Shown here in pieces: positions 12,042 to 22,410 of a stretch of DNA of 64,000 nucleotides. Made by a program: the position numbers and the translations under genes. The DNA is from Neurospora tetrasperma FGSC 2508. Its lineage: Eukaryota > Ascomycota > Sordariomycetes > Sordariales > Sordariaceae. Below the pieces are notes generated by a model. The model saw only the letters and a program-made list of their open reading frames with translations. It did no database searches and was not told the origin of the DNA. The stretch is from positions 415,940 through 479,939 of the forward strand of contig NW_009799099.1 in assembly GCF_000213175.1 (NCBI RefSeq), in the 5' to 3' direction. Numbering within the stretch: position 1 is the stretch's first letter; every line of letters starts with the position of its first letter.

Positions 12042-12152
12042 CGATGCGCTACAAGAACCATGATCTCTCATTGGTGTTGAGATCAGGCGCATCGGAGCCT
12101 TGCTGAAGCCTGCCCGGCAACGAAGCGAGCCTAGGGGGCCCTTGCCCCTAGG
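12042..12152. repeat. Two adjacent foldback sequences
   Basis: CGATGCGC (12042-12049) pairs with GCGCATCG (12087-12094), and nested inside them TGATCTC (12061-12067) pairs with GAGATCA (12079-12085). Just downstream CCTAGGGG (12130-12137) pairs with CCCCTAGG (12145-12152) around a 7-base loop. Function unknown; could be repeat debris or a structured RNA. Confidence 0.5.
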
Positions 12153-12536
12153 CCCCCTTGGGAACCCCGCTACAAATCTACAAGTACAACATATCACCCA
12201 GCGAGCCTAGATAGAAACCCCGGTCCCGTCAGGTCAGGTCTTGACGACGTCACACTGGACGATGGACGACCGACGTAGACGACGGTTCCTTACATTGAGG
12301 GATGGCCGTTGTTTACTACGGCGAGAGAACCGTTCACAGCTCTTCTACATAGTGACCGTCTATTTTCCCATCCCAATACTACTCTCAAGCTGTCTGTTCC
12401 ATCTCGTCCTATCTTCTATGATACTAGTCAGAGATGACCAACTGTCAACAATTGCAGGGTACTCGGTACGCTCGAGGGAAAAGCCTCACAAAGCCTCACA
12501 AAGCCTCAGGCCCTGCTTGACAGTGTCGGAATTATA

Positions 12537-12877
12537 CAGGAATGTCCCTAGTATCTACAAGGAATCCGGGCAGCCATTTCTCTTGCATTTAAAGGGGATC
12601 TTGCAGAAGGGGGGGTGAGTGCACGGACCCTCTGGAAGCCGCTGCCTATTGTGATCGAGAACCGGCAACCAAAAAGTGGAGTAAGTTGCCTGGTCAAGGG
12701 GTTAAGAATGGTTTCTCCTAGCAAAAAGATACCCCTGTACTTGCAAATCTAGCCTGTCAGTCTTGTACTTTGCAGTTTGCAGCTTCTGTATGGGAAAATA
12801 ATTCGGGCAGGAAATTTCTTGCATATAACGGCGTTCTTGCAGAAGGGGGGGGGTTGTAGATACTAGGGACATTCCTA
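12537..12877. mobile_element. Candidate 341-bp MITE (Tc1/mariner-like ends)
   Basis: Terminal inverted repeats of 24 bases (12537-12560 and 12854-12877) match except for the outermost base (C on the left, T-equivalent on the right), and each end abuts a TA dinucleotide (12535-12536 and 12878-12879), as for Tc1/mariner insertions. Inside, two direct repeats share CGGGCAG...TTTCT and CTTGCAGAAGGGGGGG (12561-12615 and 12801-12853). There is no coding capacity, so it would be non-autonomous. The single terminal difference is a CpA to TpA change, compatible with RIP. Confidence 0.55.
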
Positions 12878-13741
12878 TACAGTGGAAATTAAGAAAAGAG
12901 AACCGAAAAAAACATACAGATTGAAAAAAAAGATACAACACCAGGGATTCGCCTAGTCTGGCCCTCACTGGCTTATCTATGGGAGAGCGGACGGGATCCC
13001 GAGTTTTCCAGTGGGTGTGGTCGTATGTGTTTATGCCGTCAGAAAGCACAGCTTATAGAGCAACTGTTGTTTTATCCCATATCGAGAGAGTCGGAACGAG
13101 ACCTGTCTACCTGCCTGCTAGGTACATATAGATTCCAGCTATACAGCTTGTTTTTGGAGTTTTAGCAAGCCCAAGATGAAAGAGAGAAAACAGCCATCTA
13201 CGTCTTTTATTCAGTGTTGCGGACAGCATGGAATGGCCAGGACCGATATTAGAGAAGAGAAGAGGTGTGTGTGGTGGGCATCAGCAACATTTGTTTACTT
13301 ACCCCTTTTTTACATTCACCATTCTCTTACCACACGAGGTTGCTGCAAGTGCTTGAGCTAGTAAAGTCAACACACATTGGGTATATAACTAGAAACCATG
13401 TGCTAGTCAACTCCCCAGATACGATCACTTGGTTTATATAAACCAGCTATATGACTAAACGCAATGCAAACCCCCAACTCTATGAGTTCCCATGACACCC
13501 TCCGATGTATACCTTGAGACCAACACCGACCAAATTTACCAACTAATGAGCCAACTTGAACCCTTTTAAAGCTCCAACCACAACTCCAGACGCTATGAAA
13601 AAGGCAACATGCTAAGTCTACTGCGAGTGAACTTCTTTCTCTTACTGTGAAGCCTCCTCTGCCTCTGTCATGAACATCAGCTCAAGAGCCTCATCGGGCG
13701 TTTTGAAGACCATAGGCTGCGAGACCAGACGTTCATGGCAT

Positions 13742-16700
13742 CTAATCGTCATCAATCTCAATCACTTCCACATTCGACGGTGGTCCAGATCTCCTCGACA
13801 CCGAACCAGCCACACTGGGCACCGGAGCAGGAGTTGCCGACGCGGTCTTGATCTTCTTCTGCCTGGGCTCCAGATCCTCGCCATCGCTATCATCATCATC
13901 GTCATCGTCGTCCTGCACCACAACGGTCCACTTGCCGTCCGCCTCCACGTGCAAAGCTTTACTATACTGAGGCTTTCTGCCCGTGCGCTCCAGCTCCTTA
14001 CGGACTTTGAGTAAGAAGCCATCAATTTGCAGATCGTACGGACCTGCTATCTTATCGCAGCCTGACAGCGGACAGGCCCACTTGTCCGGGCTTGTCGGCT
14101 GAGGCGGGCATTTACATGCTCTACCCTCATGACCGCAGGGCACCTTGGACACCTGCCTCGTGTTCAGAAAGGTTTCAAGGTCGAAACACTCCAAGTGGGT
14201 GCATGCACCACCGCGAACAGGTGTGTGGAACATGACCGACGAGAAAGGATCAGTCAGGTCAATGGACAGGTACGGTACTGCAACCGAGACCTCATCATCG
14301 GCGCCGCTCCCGCCAAGTCGATCCTTGATGATTTGCAGAGTTTTTGACTCAGGAATTAGCCGATTCTTCCAAACGTCATTGACGATGGTGGAATGCCTCA
14401 AGGTTTCGATCAACTCCACCGCGATGAAGAAGTTGGGACTTGGGGCGTTCTGGATGACAGCCTCAACCTTGTTTTTGCCCATTACGATCATTTCTGTAAG
14501 CTCGATAGACAGATCTTTCCCAAAATGGGGTTTTCTCCGAATTTCAAGGGGATTACCGTTGAAGGAAATAAAAATGTCTGGCCAATTCGACTGGGTGGCC
14601 CGCCATGTTTCATCCGACACGACGCCTTTCTGGTGGTTATTGATTCGGCAACAGCGAATTCTCCAGCGCAGCGACTGGTGGGGCTGTACGGCAATTGCTA
14701 CACCGCGCCTGTCCGTCATCACTCTCAACCGATATTGCTCATCAGTTACTTCGAAGGGAACCGTGTAGATACGCACATTTTCCGCCAGCTGGGTGGGCTT
14801 TGTGACTAGTTCCTTGACTGCTTGATACATCCGCTCTGATTCTCCATCTACTACGGTTCGTCTGGGACTTCGAGCATGAGCTTGATGCAGTGCCATCAGC
14901 AGGGACCTCCTATCAGAAGCCTCGTAGGCATACTCTGACGGATGAATCGTTGTTCCTAGCGGAGGGACTAGCGGTATATCCGGGGTGCGCGCGGGAGCCG
15001 GTTCGCGTGGGACCACGTTTTGCGGTCGCTGCTGTGTTTGCGGGTTCTGCTGTGCTTGAATCTGTTGAGGGAGAGTAGGGGCGATGGGGGCGGGGAGGGG
15101 CATTGTAGTCTGCAGCTGAAGCTGTTGTTGCGCTTGTGCCCTCGCCGTGTACAGTTGCGCAGCTGAAGCACCGTTGTTAGCAGCCGCGGTCATCGCAGCC
15201 GTAACCCATTGCTGCCTTTGATTCCCTGGTTGCTGTTGCTGCTGTTGCTGCTGTAGCTGATGATGATGCTGATGCGGTTGCTGTTGCTGTTGCTGCTGTA
15301 TTTGTTGTCGTCGGAGAGCCCCTTCGTGCTGCATTTGCTGCCACAGCTGTGAAGGTATCACCATACTTTGTAGGCCATGCTGTTGAGGCGCATGTGGCGG
15401 ATATTGTACACCTTGTTGTGGATATAACGGACGTTGCTGGCGCTGTTGCTGTAGTTGTTGCTGCTGCCATTGTGCCGCTGGGTTTGACAGGTCCTGCGGG
15501 CTTCGAGACGTAACCATGGACGGGTGAACGTTTGGTGAAGAATGCTGCGCAGAGGGCAGATTCTGGGTAGGATATGCGTTGTGGAATGCCTCCATACCAG
15601 GCGAAAAAACCGGAGAGTATGGATTTGTGGCATTGCTAAATGTGAAAGCTGCCTGATTCGGGGGTGCACTGTTTGGCATCGGCGGACCAGTGGCTGCCGG
15701 GGCCGTTGTCTGGATTGACAGTCTCCTGTTTTGAGGGGTCGTATTGCTGTTGTTGCCAATAGAATTGTTGCCGTTGACGGCTGCACCAGTACCGGTCCTT
15801 ACTTGATGGACGCGTGAGCGATAATACGTAATCAGCTCAGCATTTTGGGCTTCTAGCTCTTGTTGGTTTCGCCATGTTTGGTAGAACTGCGGATTCAAGT
15901 TGCCTGACTGGTATAGATAAGCATGATTCCTTTGATCGATCATGAAAGCACGGTCGATATCTTGAGCACAGCCGTGGCCGTCTGGAACTCCTATCCTCCT
16001 ACGACACGCGGTAAATAGAATTAATTGCAAGACGGGCGAGTAGCATTCCCAGTAGCTCAAGAGCTCATCAACCAGGTAAGGGTACCCACGCTGGCTCACC
16101 GTAGCCACAAAAGTGCCATAACTAGTCCCGATCAAATGCAGGAACCTGCCTACTTGTCGTATAGCAGTATTATATGCCGTGAGCGGCTCACATAGTTGAT
16201 TGATAGACGCTGGAAAGTTTTCGAAAAATTGTCGATGCATGGGCTGAATGGTAAGGTTCTTTTTAAGAAGCCCCTCCATAATCCCAAGGCCTTCATCAAT
16301 AGTATGAGGGGGGTACTCGGGTAGGATATCGTAGGCATTCTGCGCATATGATGACCACATGCAGTAGATTTGGTGGAGGGCCAGGAAGAAGCCGTCTTCC
16401 TTGACACACGCCTGGTCGAGAAGCGAAAATCTAGCAAACTCGGTGCCTGCTTTGATCCGGTCCTTCACACCCGGCGAATTTGTGTACCGTTGGAGGACAT
16501 GTCGGAACTCCAAGTACGTCATGGGTGGAAGAGGCTGCGAAGGATCTATCCTCTTCCTCTTGGCCGCTCGTTCACCTGGGTGCGGCGCCAGCGGCAAGGG
16601 TGGCGAGTTGACATGTCCACCCTGGCCCTGGCCTTGGCCATCGCGTCGAGGAGCTCCGTGGGCCAACAGTGACTGGTTCTGAGGCGCAGGAGAATGTGGA

Positions 16701-17517
16701 ATTGATGCTGCAGCATTTGTAGACTGTGGCGGGAGCTGAGGATGCGCTAAGAACGGACTCGCAGAAGGTAGGACCGCAGGAGTTGTTGGGGCCGAACCAT
16801 TGTTTCCTGCTCTTGTAAAAGTAGACCCTGTATTGTCATCGTCCAGGCTGTGTACAAATCGGGCGGCTATCACGGGGTGATATGAGGGAGCGGGCGCATT
16901 GTGGTTTATGCTAGGACTTTCTCTCGAGTTCGACACGGCAGGACTCGGCTCGTCGCTCGGGGCTGGAGACAGAAGGACGGCGGCTGTCTGGGCAGTTCGG
17001 CCGGGGCTGTAGACACGGGATCGAAAGTTAGCAGGGAAAGGAACATGAGAATCACAGGAGCATGTTTTCAACATTACCGTTGAGTGGCCTGTTGCGGCTG
17101 CGCGGATGGTGGCCCTTGACCGTATGTTGGCTGTTGTTGTACTTCTTCCGCCTCCTCTTCTTGTCCGTTCTCGTGTTCGTGTTGGGGTGTGCCGTCGTGG
17201 GCGTGTTGTACGTGGGGCAGTCTGCCTGGGTATTTGCGCGGCCGGCCGCGTGGACGGCCTGTTCCTCTGAACGGAGCGGACGCGCCTGCATGAGGGGTCA
17301 TCACCTCCCCGGATGCCGACTCTGCCGCCGGGGGTACCGCCGATGCTGGGCCTTGTGCTGTCGGAGGCCGTGGACTGAAATCGACGACGGTGCCGGTCCA
17401 GGCTGGCTGTCGATGGTTGAGGAAAGCGCTGATGGAGGATGCGAGGCGAGGGTCGTTGTGGTTGGCAGAATTATTTACGGGAACCCCGTTAGGGGCTCGC
17501 ACAGGTAGTCCCGGCAT
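13742..17517 (-). CDS. MIZ/SP-RING zinc-finger protein (putative SUMO E3 ligase-like)
   Basis: Exons 17078-17517 and 13742-17006, split by a 71-nt intron (17007-17077; donor GTAATG, branch GCTAAC, acceptor CTACAG), give about 1234 aa. An AT-hook (GRPRGRPRKYPGR) lies near residues 87-99, and long Gln-rich tracts fill the middle. Near residues 1075-1140 there is a MIZ finger: PVRGGACTHLECFD supplies Cys, His and Cys, and WACPLSGC supplies two Cys. MIZ/SP-RING fingers recruit the SUMO E2 Ubc9 (Siz/PIAS family), while the Gln-rich architecture recalls the Zimp class of transcription co-regulators. The C-terminus has an acidic run and ends VEVIEIDDD, a textbook SUMO-interacting motif shape. Between the zinc ligands is a Cys/His-containing insertion of about 20 residues. 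Likely nuclear. SUMO ligase activity is inferred from the family only. Confidence 0.8.
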
Positions 17518-20007
17518 GGGTTATGGCGGTTCGGAGTTCGCCCCGGCAACTGCACGTGAAGCGGCGGTCGGACACTGCACCGGGATCGTTGCTGCGGCAG
17601 CGGGAACAAGCAAGATATGTACGTAAAGATAAGTAACAAACGGCTGATCAATGCAGGAGGATTTGCGCGCGCTTTAGTTTTTTTCGTCAAAGTCGCATCG
17701 CCGAAAGCGATGGCGGTGCCACGTGGACGAGGGCTTGTGCTTGGTGGGATTCTGAGAATTAGTTTGGGCCAAAGTCAGAAATCAGAGTCGTGATTATCTG
17801 GGTGTATTTTCTTCTTTGTTGTCGCGCGCCAGTTGCTGAGCAGCGCCAACATACCATGAGGTGAAGAAGGGCAGCAGAGATGAATGGCAAGTACTGTAGC
17901 GAGCTGGGTGGGACTGAGGGTAGGTAGGTAGAGGTAGTATTGGGTGATGGAAAGAAGATGGAAGGATGAACTGGAGGTTTATATCTTCCACTTGCTCCGA
18001 GATTGGAATCGGAGGAGGGCGCAATCTTGAGTTGTAGCGAGTGGCAACAACAACTCATCATCAACACTTGTTTGGTAATCACGCGATGAGATGAGATGAG
18101 CAAGAAGGACCGCACTGAGGTGCCCTTTCTCCTTTCGTCTTGAAGTAGAGAGGAAGAGATGGAAGGCAGGAAACAGCAATCGAGTAATGTAGTGTAATCT
18201 GAGATATCAGATTCTTTTTCCTCTTTGCTTTTCCCGCCAAGTAGTGGTAGTGAGTGTATAACATGAATCGGATGGAGGGCAGGTGCAGCCACTCAAGATG
18301 ACAACTTGATAGTCCGCCAGCGTCGAGTTGGCATCACTTCAGTTTGACGGGCCACTGCCAACGACTGCAGGGAGGGACATTGGACAACCAACAAACGGAT
18401 AGTTGGTGGGAAGTTCGGACGGACGGACGGGTGAAAGGGCAATGACTACCTAGTAAGGTAGAATAAGAGTCTAGTAGAGTCGATTGGGCATTTAGCGAAA
18501 GTACTGATACAGGAATAAGTAAGTATAGAGAAAAACTGTGACGATTCAGGTAGATGCCGAGAAAAAGTCAAGAAAAATAAGGATTCACTAGAAGAAGGTT
18601 TTATTTGAGAATGGGACTCCAAGTTATGTAGGTACGTTTTGTATTTCCCGGCTGTGGTGTCCCGGAATTTGGGTAGCAATGGCCCACAGCAGACAGTGAG
18701 ACCCAAACGGTCCACGCACGCATTGATAGGCTAGCTGGCCTGGGTACCTACTTATGTATGTACAATCTGGGCTGTGCCGCGTAGGTACCTATCATGATGT
18801 AGTGTAGACCTAGTACTTGGCAATGTACACTTCTTCACGACAGCATAGACTAGTAGTTCTACAGTAGTATATAGAACCTCCCCCTCCTCTCCCACGTCCC
18901 TCTCTCAGTCCCTCTCTCGCATCTTCATCTCCATGCTTCGCTCGTCTCCTGCTCCCTCACCTACAGCCCGCTAGCCCCAATGTCGCCCGCGCTCCGATGC
19001 CCATTTTGCCAGCTCTTTGACGTTTTCTAACCCGCCTGCCGTCGCGTCGCCAATCGAGACATTCTCGGCCTTTACGGTGCATCTCGTCGTCTATCGCAAA
19101 TTTCGGCTTGATTCTAGTACATATGGTTCTGTGGTGCCGCCACAAGCACACGAGGTTTGGGGCAACTGCCAAGCCATCCATACAGCCGCCCACCAGCCAC
19201 GTCGGCGCGACCTCGTCCCATCATGAGGCTGGATATGCCTCGATATCAATCAGCTCCGGGGTAAACAAGTTGACGTTGTACGCAAAAGACACCGAAATGG
19301 CCTTGTTGCCGTGTTGAATACGCCTGATGCTAGTTGCGAACCCGCTTGTCTCGTCTCAGTCCAGCGATCCCGAAGCAGGCCTAGCCGGTGTGCGCCACAT
19401 CCTTCCCATGTACAAAAGAGCTCTTCGACAACTGCCCTAGCTGCAGGTAGCTCTCTTCCTCTGTGATAGAGTTTAGATCACCCGCCGCCGCCGAGGCTCC
19501 TCTCGGTGAACCCTGCGAAATGGATGCATGGATGCACCCCTGCCGCAAGCATCGGACCAGCATTGTTGAGCCACGAGGTTCCCCACTCCCCGTAGGTGGA
19601 CGGGGCCGGCAAGCGGGAACACGGGGAAGATCGTCCCGGACACGTCCCAACGGGTGCCTATCAAACAGTGGCTGAGTGGCTACAGGAGTCGGCGCCGCTG
19701 GTTTCGACGGTGGAAGCTTTCTCTCATTGCGACTAGTTCCTGGTATGGGCGGTTAGCGCAAGGACACCAAGCGATTATTTTATTGCTCCGAAAGAACGGC
19801 GCCGGTGGACGCGAAGAAGTCCATGAAACGAAAGTGATCACTCAGCCTGAGCCAGCATGTTCTTACAGACAAGCTGGCCTGTACTGCGCTTTTTCAAATT
19901 ATACTAAGAGTATGGGATCGTCAACGAAATCCATTGATTGCTATGGAGTGGAGTGGAGAGGAGAAGAGAGAGACTGGCGGAGTCTTGAAGGCTAGAAACG
20001 GTGCGGT
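17518..20007. other. Intergenic; promoter of the MIZ gene and an unexplained coding-like patch
   Basis: 17518 to about 18700 is the probable promoter and leader of the MIZ gene on the minus strand. No recognisable gene follows. Minus-strand segments around 19221-19345 and 19478-19600 read like fragments of protein (see findings), but no complete gene can be built. Short GGTA and GTAGGT tracts occur near 17920 and 18780. Confidence 0.45.
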
Positions 20008-20801
20008 CTATGAATAGGTCGCTCGCATTTGCGCTTCGAGCATCTGAATAGCATCTACCAGCTGTTCAGGGATGCTCAGAAAAGGGCAGTGGCCTGATTC
20101 AAGCGTAGCGGCTTTGGCCTCTGGTCCTAACTGCGCCGCCATTTCCTGCTGGACGACAAATGGTAGCGCATTATCCTCCGTACAAAAGATGTAAGCACAA
20201 GGTATCCCATTCTTCCAAGGCTCGGAGCCACTGGGCGTTGCGAAAAGCGCGGCTGACGTGTGCGTCATCTCGGTCATCCATTTCTTTTGTTCTTCGGCGT
20301 TGAGGTCGTTGAACATAACGTCAGCCAACATTTCTTGACGCCCGAAAACCCGGTCGCCCTTTTGATCAGTTAGCAATAGTTGCAGCTGACGTGAGACTCA
20401 CACACAATGGCGGACCGACTTGCCTTGTATTCCATCCACGGGAGAGGTTTTCCACCCAGCAAATCGAGCAAAGCCTTGCCGCGAGGGATTACGAAGGCGG
20501 CCATATAGATCATGCCTATGACATTGTCCTGGCCTTTGGTCGCGTTGCTGCCAATCAGGCCACCGGCGGAATGACCCAACACCAAGGCTTTCTTGCCCTG
20601 GCCGGCAAGCTCGCCGAGCACAGATTGCACCGCTGTAACGTCGTCGGTTAGACCGTGGAGGGGCGTCGTTGTGCTACCAACGGTACGCAGTTCGACGTGG
20701 ATAGCCTCGAAGCCTGCGGTGTGTAGTTGTTGTACAACGTCATGCCAAACGACGGGCTTGTGCCACGCACCTGGCACGATGACGATAACCGGCTTGGACA
20801 T
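20008..20801 (-). CDS. Alpha/beta hydrolase (AB hydrolase, about 242 aa)
   Basis: Exons 20424-20801 and 20008-20358 encode 242 aa, a normal size for small fungal alpha/beta hydrolases. The N-terminus VIVIVPGAWH carries the oxyanion-type strand. GHSAGG near residue 78 is the nucleophile elbow, Asp in TEDNALP (about 188) and His in SGHCPF (about 216) complete the triad. The best splice joins YK to GDRVFG and uses a GC-AG intron (20359-20423, 65 nt, donor AAG/GCAAGT, branch GCTAAC). A GT donor 18 nt further downstream also keeps the frame, but the intron would be only 47 nt and six extra residues would enter a conserved loop. The gene is divergent from the amidohydrolase at 21217, which suggests a shared small catabolic function. 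No signal peptide is visible. The substrate is unknown; esterase or lactonase activity is plausible. Confidence 0.85.
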
Positions 20802-21216
20802 GACGCAATGGTGGATAAGGAGACTGTTGTGAAAAAAGCATCACGGTGTACTTTTTGAGAGGGGTCTCTAGGCTTGAGGATAAATAGGTGAGTGTGGGAA
20901 ATACATTATTAAAGGTACGAGTTTCCTCTTCTTTTATCTACAAATAGTTTGGGAGGTGGGTATGGCGCTAGATCCCTATACTATCGGCATTCCGAGTATA
21001 CACTTTTCCGAGATCCCTATACTATCGACATCCTGGAATATATCACGTTTCTGAAACCCTATACAATCTGCATCCTGGAGTATATCACGTTTCCGAGCTA
21101 CACTCCCGAAGTACATCACTTTTCCGAGATCCTCATACTATCGACATCCTGGACAAGTATATGTGATACCGCGCTGGTATATAAGCCTCAGAGGCATGTA
21201 ACTATACCCCGTCGAC
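20802..21216. promoter_or_regulatory. Shared divergent promoter of the hydrolase and amidohydrolase genes
   Basis: A 415-bp region lies between the two start codons. A TATA-like sequence for the minus-strand gene is at 20879-20886 (TATTTATC on the minus strand), and one for the plus-strand gene is at 21178-21185 (TATATAAG). The space between holds a tandem repeat array (20971-21168). Confidence 0.6.
20971..21168. repeat. Tandem array of about five degenerate 41-43-bp units in the divergent promoter
   Basis: Units at 20971-21011, 21012-21054, 21055-21096, 21097-21127 (shortened) and 21128-21168 share words such as CCCTATACTATCGACATCCTG and TATATCACGTTTCCGA. The array ends 10 bases before the TATA-like box of the amidohydrolase gene. 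The position suggests repeated binding sites, but that is inference. Confidence 0.85.
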
Positions 21217-22410
21217 ATGAAGACCAGAATTTCAACCGCCAACCTGCTCCAGTTGCTGGTTCTTTTCCTTCCAACTCGGACTGTTCAGTGCCCTAGCGTA
21301 ACACGTGCGCCCGCCCCTGAAAACATGGCTACTCAACGAATTGACGTTCACCACCATTTTGTCCCGGAGTTTTATGCACAAGGTGCGTCTAAGGCGGTTT
21401 GCATCCGTTCTTTTCTTTTCCATGGAAGTGCTAACGTTGCCATAGCCTTACGAGCTAACGGTGGTGACCCCTCGGGATGGTCCATCCCGGACTGGAGCCT
21501 GGAGAAGGACCTGTCCTTCAATGACGAGCAACGCATATCCTTTGCCTTTCTTACCATCACTGCTCCCGGTGCTGAAATTCTCCCCCACGTCGAGCAGGCT
21601 GGCTTTTGTCGACAAGCTAACCAAGCGGCCGCCGAGATCTGTGCGGCCCAGCCAGCCCGCTACGGCTTTTTCGCTACTATTCCGTCCCTGCTTGACCCCG
21701 AGGCTGCCCATACAGAGATCATCCACGCGCTGGATGAGTTGCAGGCCGACGGCATCATCTTGTACACTCGCTACGGATCGGACAACCATTATCTAGGCCA
21801 CCCGGACTTCCGCTCCACCTGGGACCTGCTCAACCAACGCCGCGCCACCGTCTTCGTTCACCCAACGCACCCCGTGGACACCCACTGGGTCAACCCCTCG
21901 CTTCCGCAGCCCATGGTTGACTATCCTCACGAAACTACCCGTACCGCCGTCGACCTGATTATCTCGGGCATTATGCGTGACTACACCGACGTGAAGATCA
22001 TCCTCTCTCACGCCGGTGGCACCTTGCCCTACCTGGCGCTGCGTCCAGCCGCGGTACTGCCGTACCTTCCACCTTCGATTGCGCCCCCCGTTGCAGCAGC
22101 AGCACAGGAGGGCCACCCGACTGAAGTTACCAACCAGTTCATGGAGGACGCCAAGCGGTTCTACTTTGATACAGCATTGTCGACGGGCTCCCATACTCTG
22201 TCGCTATTGAAAGAGTTCGCGAAGCCGGACCACGTGCTGTATGGTAGCGATTTCCCTTATGCGCCGTCGCCCGCTATTGCAGATATGAACGCAAGACTGG
22301 ACAGCTACGGCGCAAAAGACGAGGCGTTTGTCCAGTCTGTTGCGTCAGAGGCGGCATTGAAGTTGTTCCCTCGTTTGAGCAACGTCTTAGCGAAGAATCG
22401 CCACGCTTAG
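21217..22410 (+). CDS. ACMSD-type amidohydrolase (decarboxylase family, PF04909)
   Basis: Exons 21217-21382 and 21446-22410 encode 376 aa. The 63-nt intron has donor GTGCGT, branch GCTAAC and acceptor CATAG. It is a multiple of three and has no stop, so retention would keep the frame. Removing it gives YAQALRANGGDPSGW, a normal family block. DVHHHF supplies the first metal ligands, with HPTHP, LSHAGG and YGSDFPYAP the later conserved His and Asp sites. This is the superfamily of 2-amino-3-carboxymuconate semialdehyde, 6-methylsalicylate and isoorotate decarboxylases: zinc-dependent, non-oxidative. The ATG at 21217 adds a hydrophobic leader (NLLQLLVLFLP) that resembles a signal peptide, while the ATG at 21325 (MATQRIDVHHHF) gives the usual cytosolic length. 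The TATA-like box is only 39 nt from the first ATG, so the second start is a serious alternative. Confidence 0.85.
   Translation: MKTRISTANLLQLLVLFLPTRTVQCPSVTRAPAPENMATQRIDVHHHFVPEFYAQGASKAVCIRSFLFHGSANVAIALRANGGDPSGWSIPDWSLEKDLSFNDEQRISFAFLTITAPGAEILPHVEQAGFCRQANQAAAEICAAQPARYGFFATIPSLLDPEAAHTEIIHALDELQADGIILYTRYGSDNHYLGHPDFRSTWDLLNQRRATVFVHPTHPVDTHWVNPSLPQPMVDYPHETTRTAVDLIISGIMRDYTDVKIILSHAGGTLPYLALRPAAVLPYLPPSIAPPVAAAAQEGHPTEVTNQFMEDAKRFYFDTALSTGSHTLSLLKEFAKPDHVLYGSDFPYAPSPAIADMNARLDSYGAKDEAFVQSVASEAALKLFPRLSNVLAKNRHA

Larger units (their letters stand above)
9797..13741. other. Intergenic stretch with microsatellites and mobile-element-like repeats
   Basis: Probable promoter and leader of the C2 gene, then about 3 kb without a convincing gene. 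It includes a (TAGG)n tract (about 10017-10041), a (CAACG)n tract (about 10578-10608), a CAA run near 11350, foldback sequences (12042-12152), three 10-bp AAGCCTCACA copies (12481-12510) and a MITE-like element (12537-12877). The part from about 13370 to 13741 lies just past the MIZ gene stop and may be its 3' UTR. Confidence 0.5.

Noticed and set aside
13742-17006. Possible further intron inside the MIZ finger insertion
   Set aside because: The only GT...AG pair that would trim it is about 26 nt, too short to be an intron.
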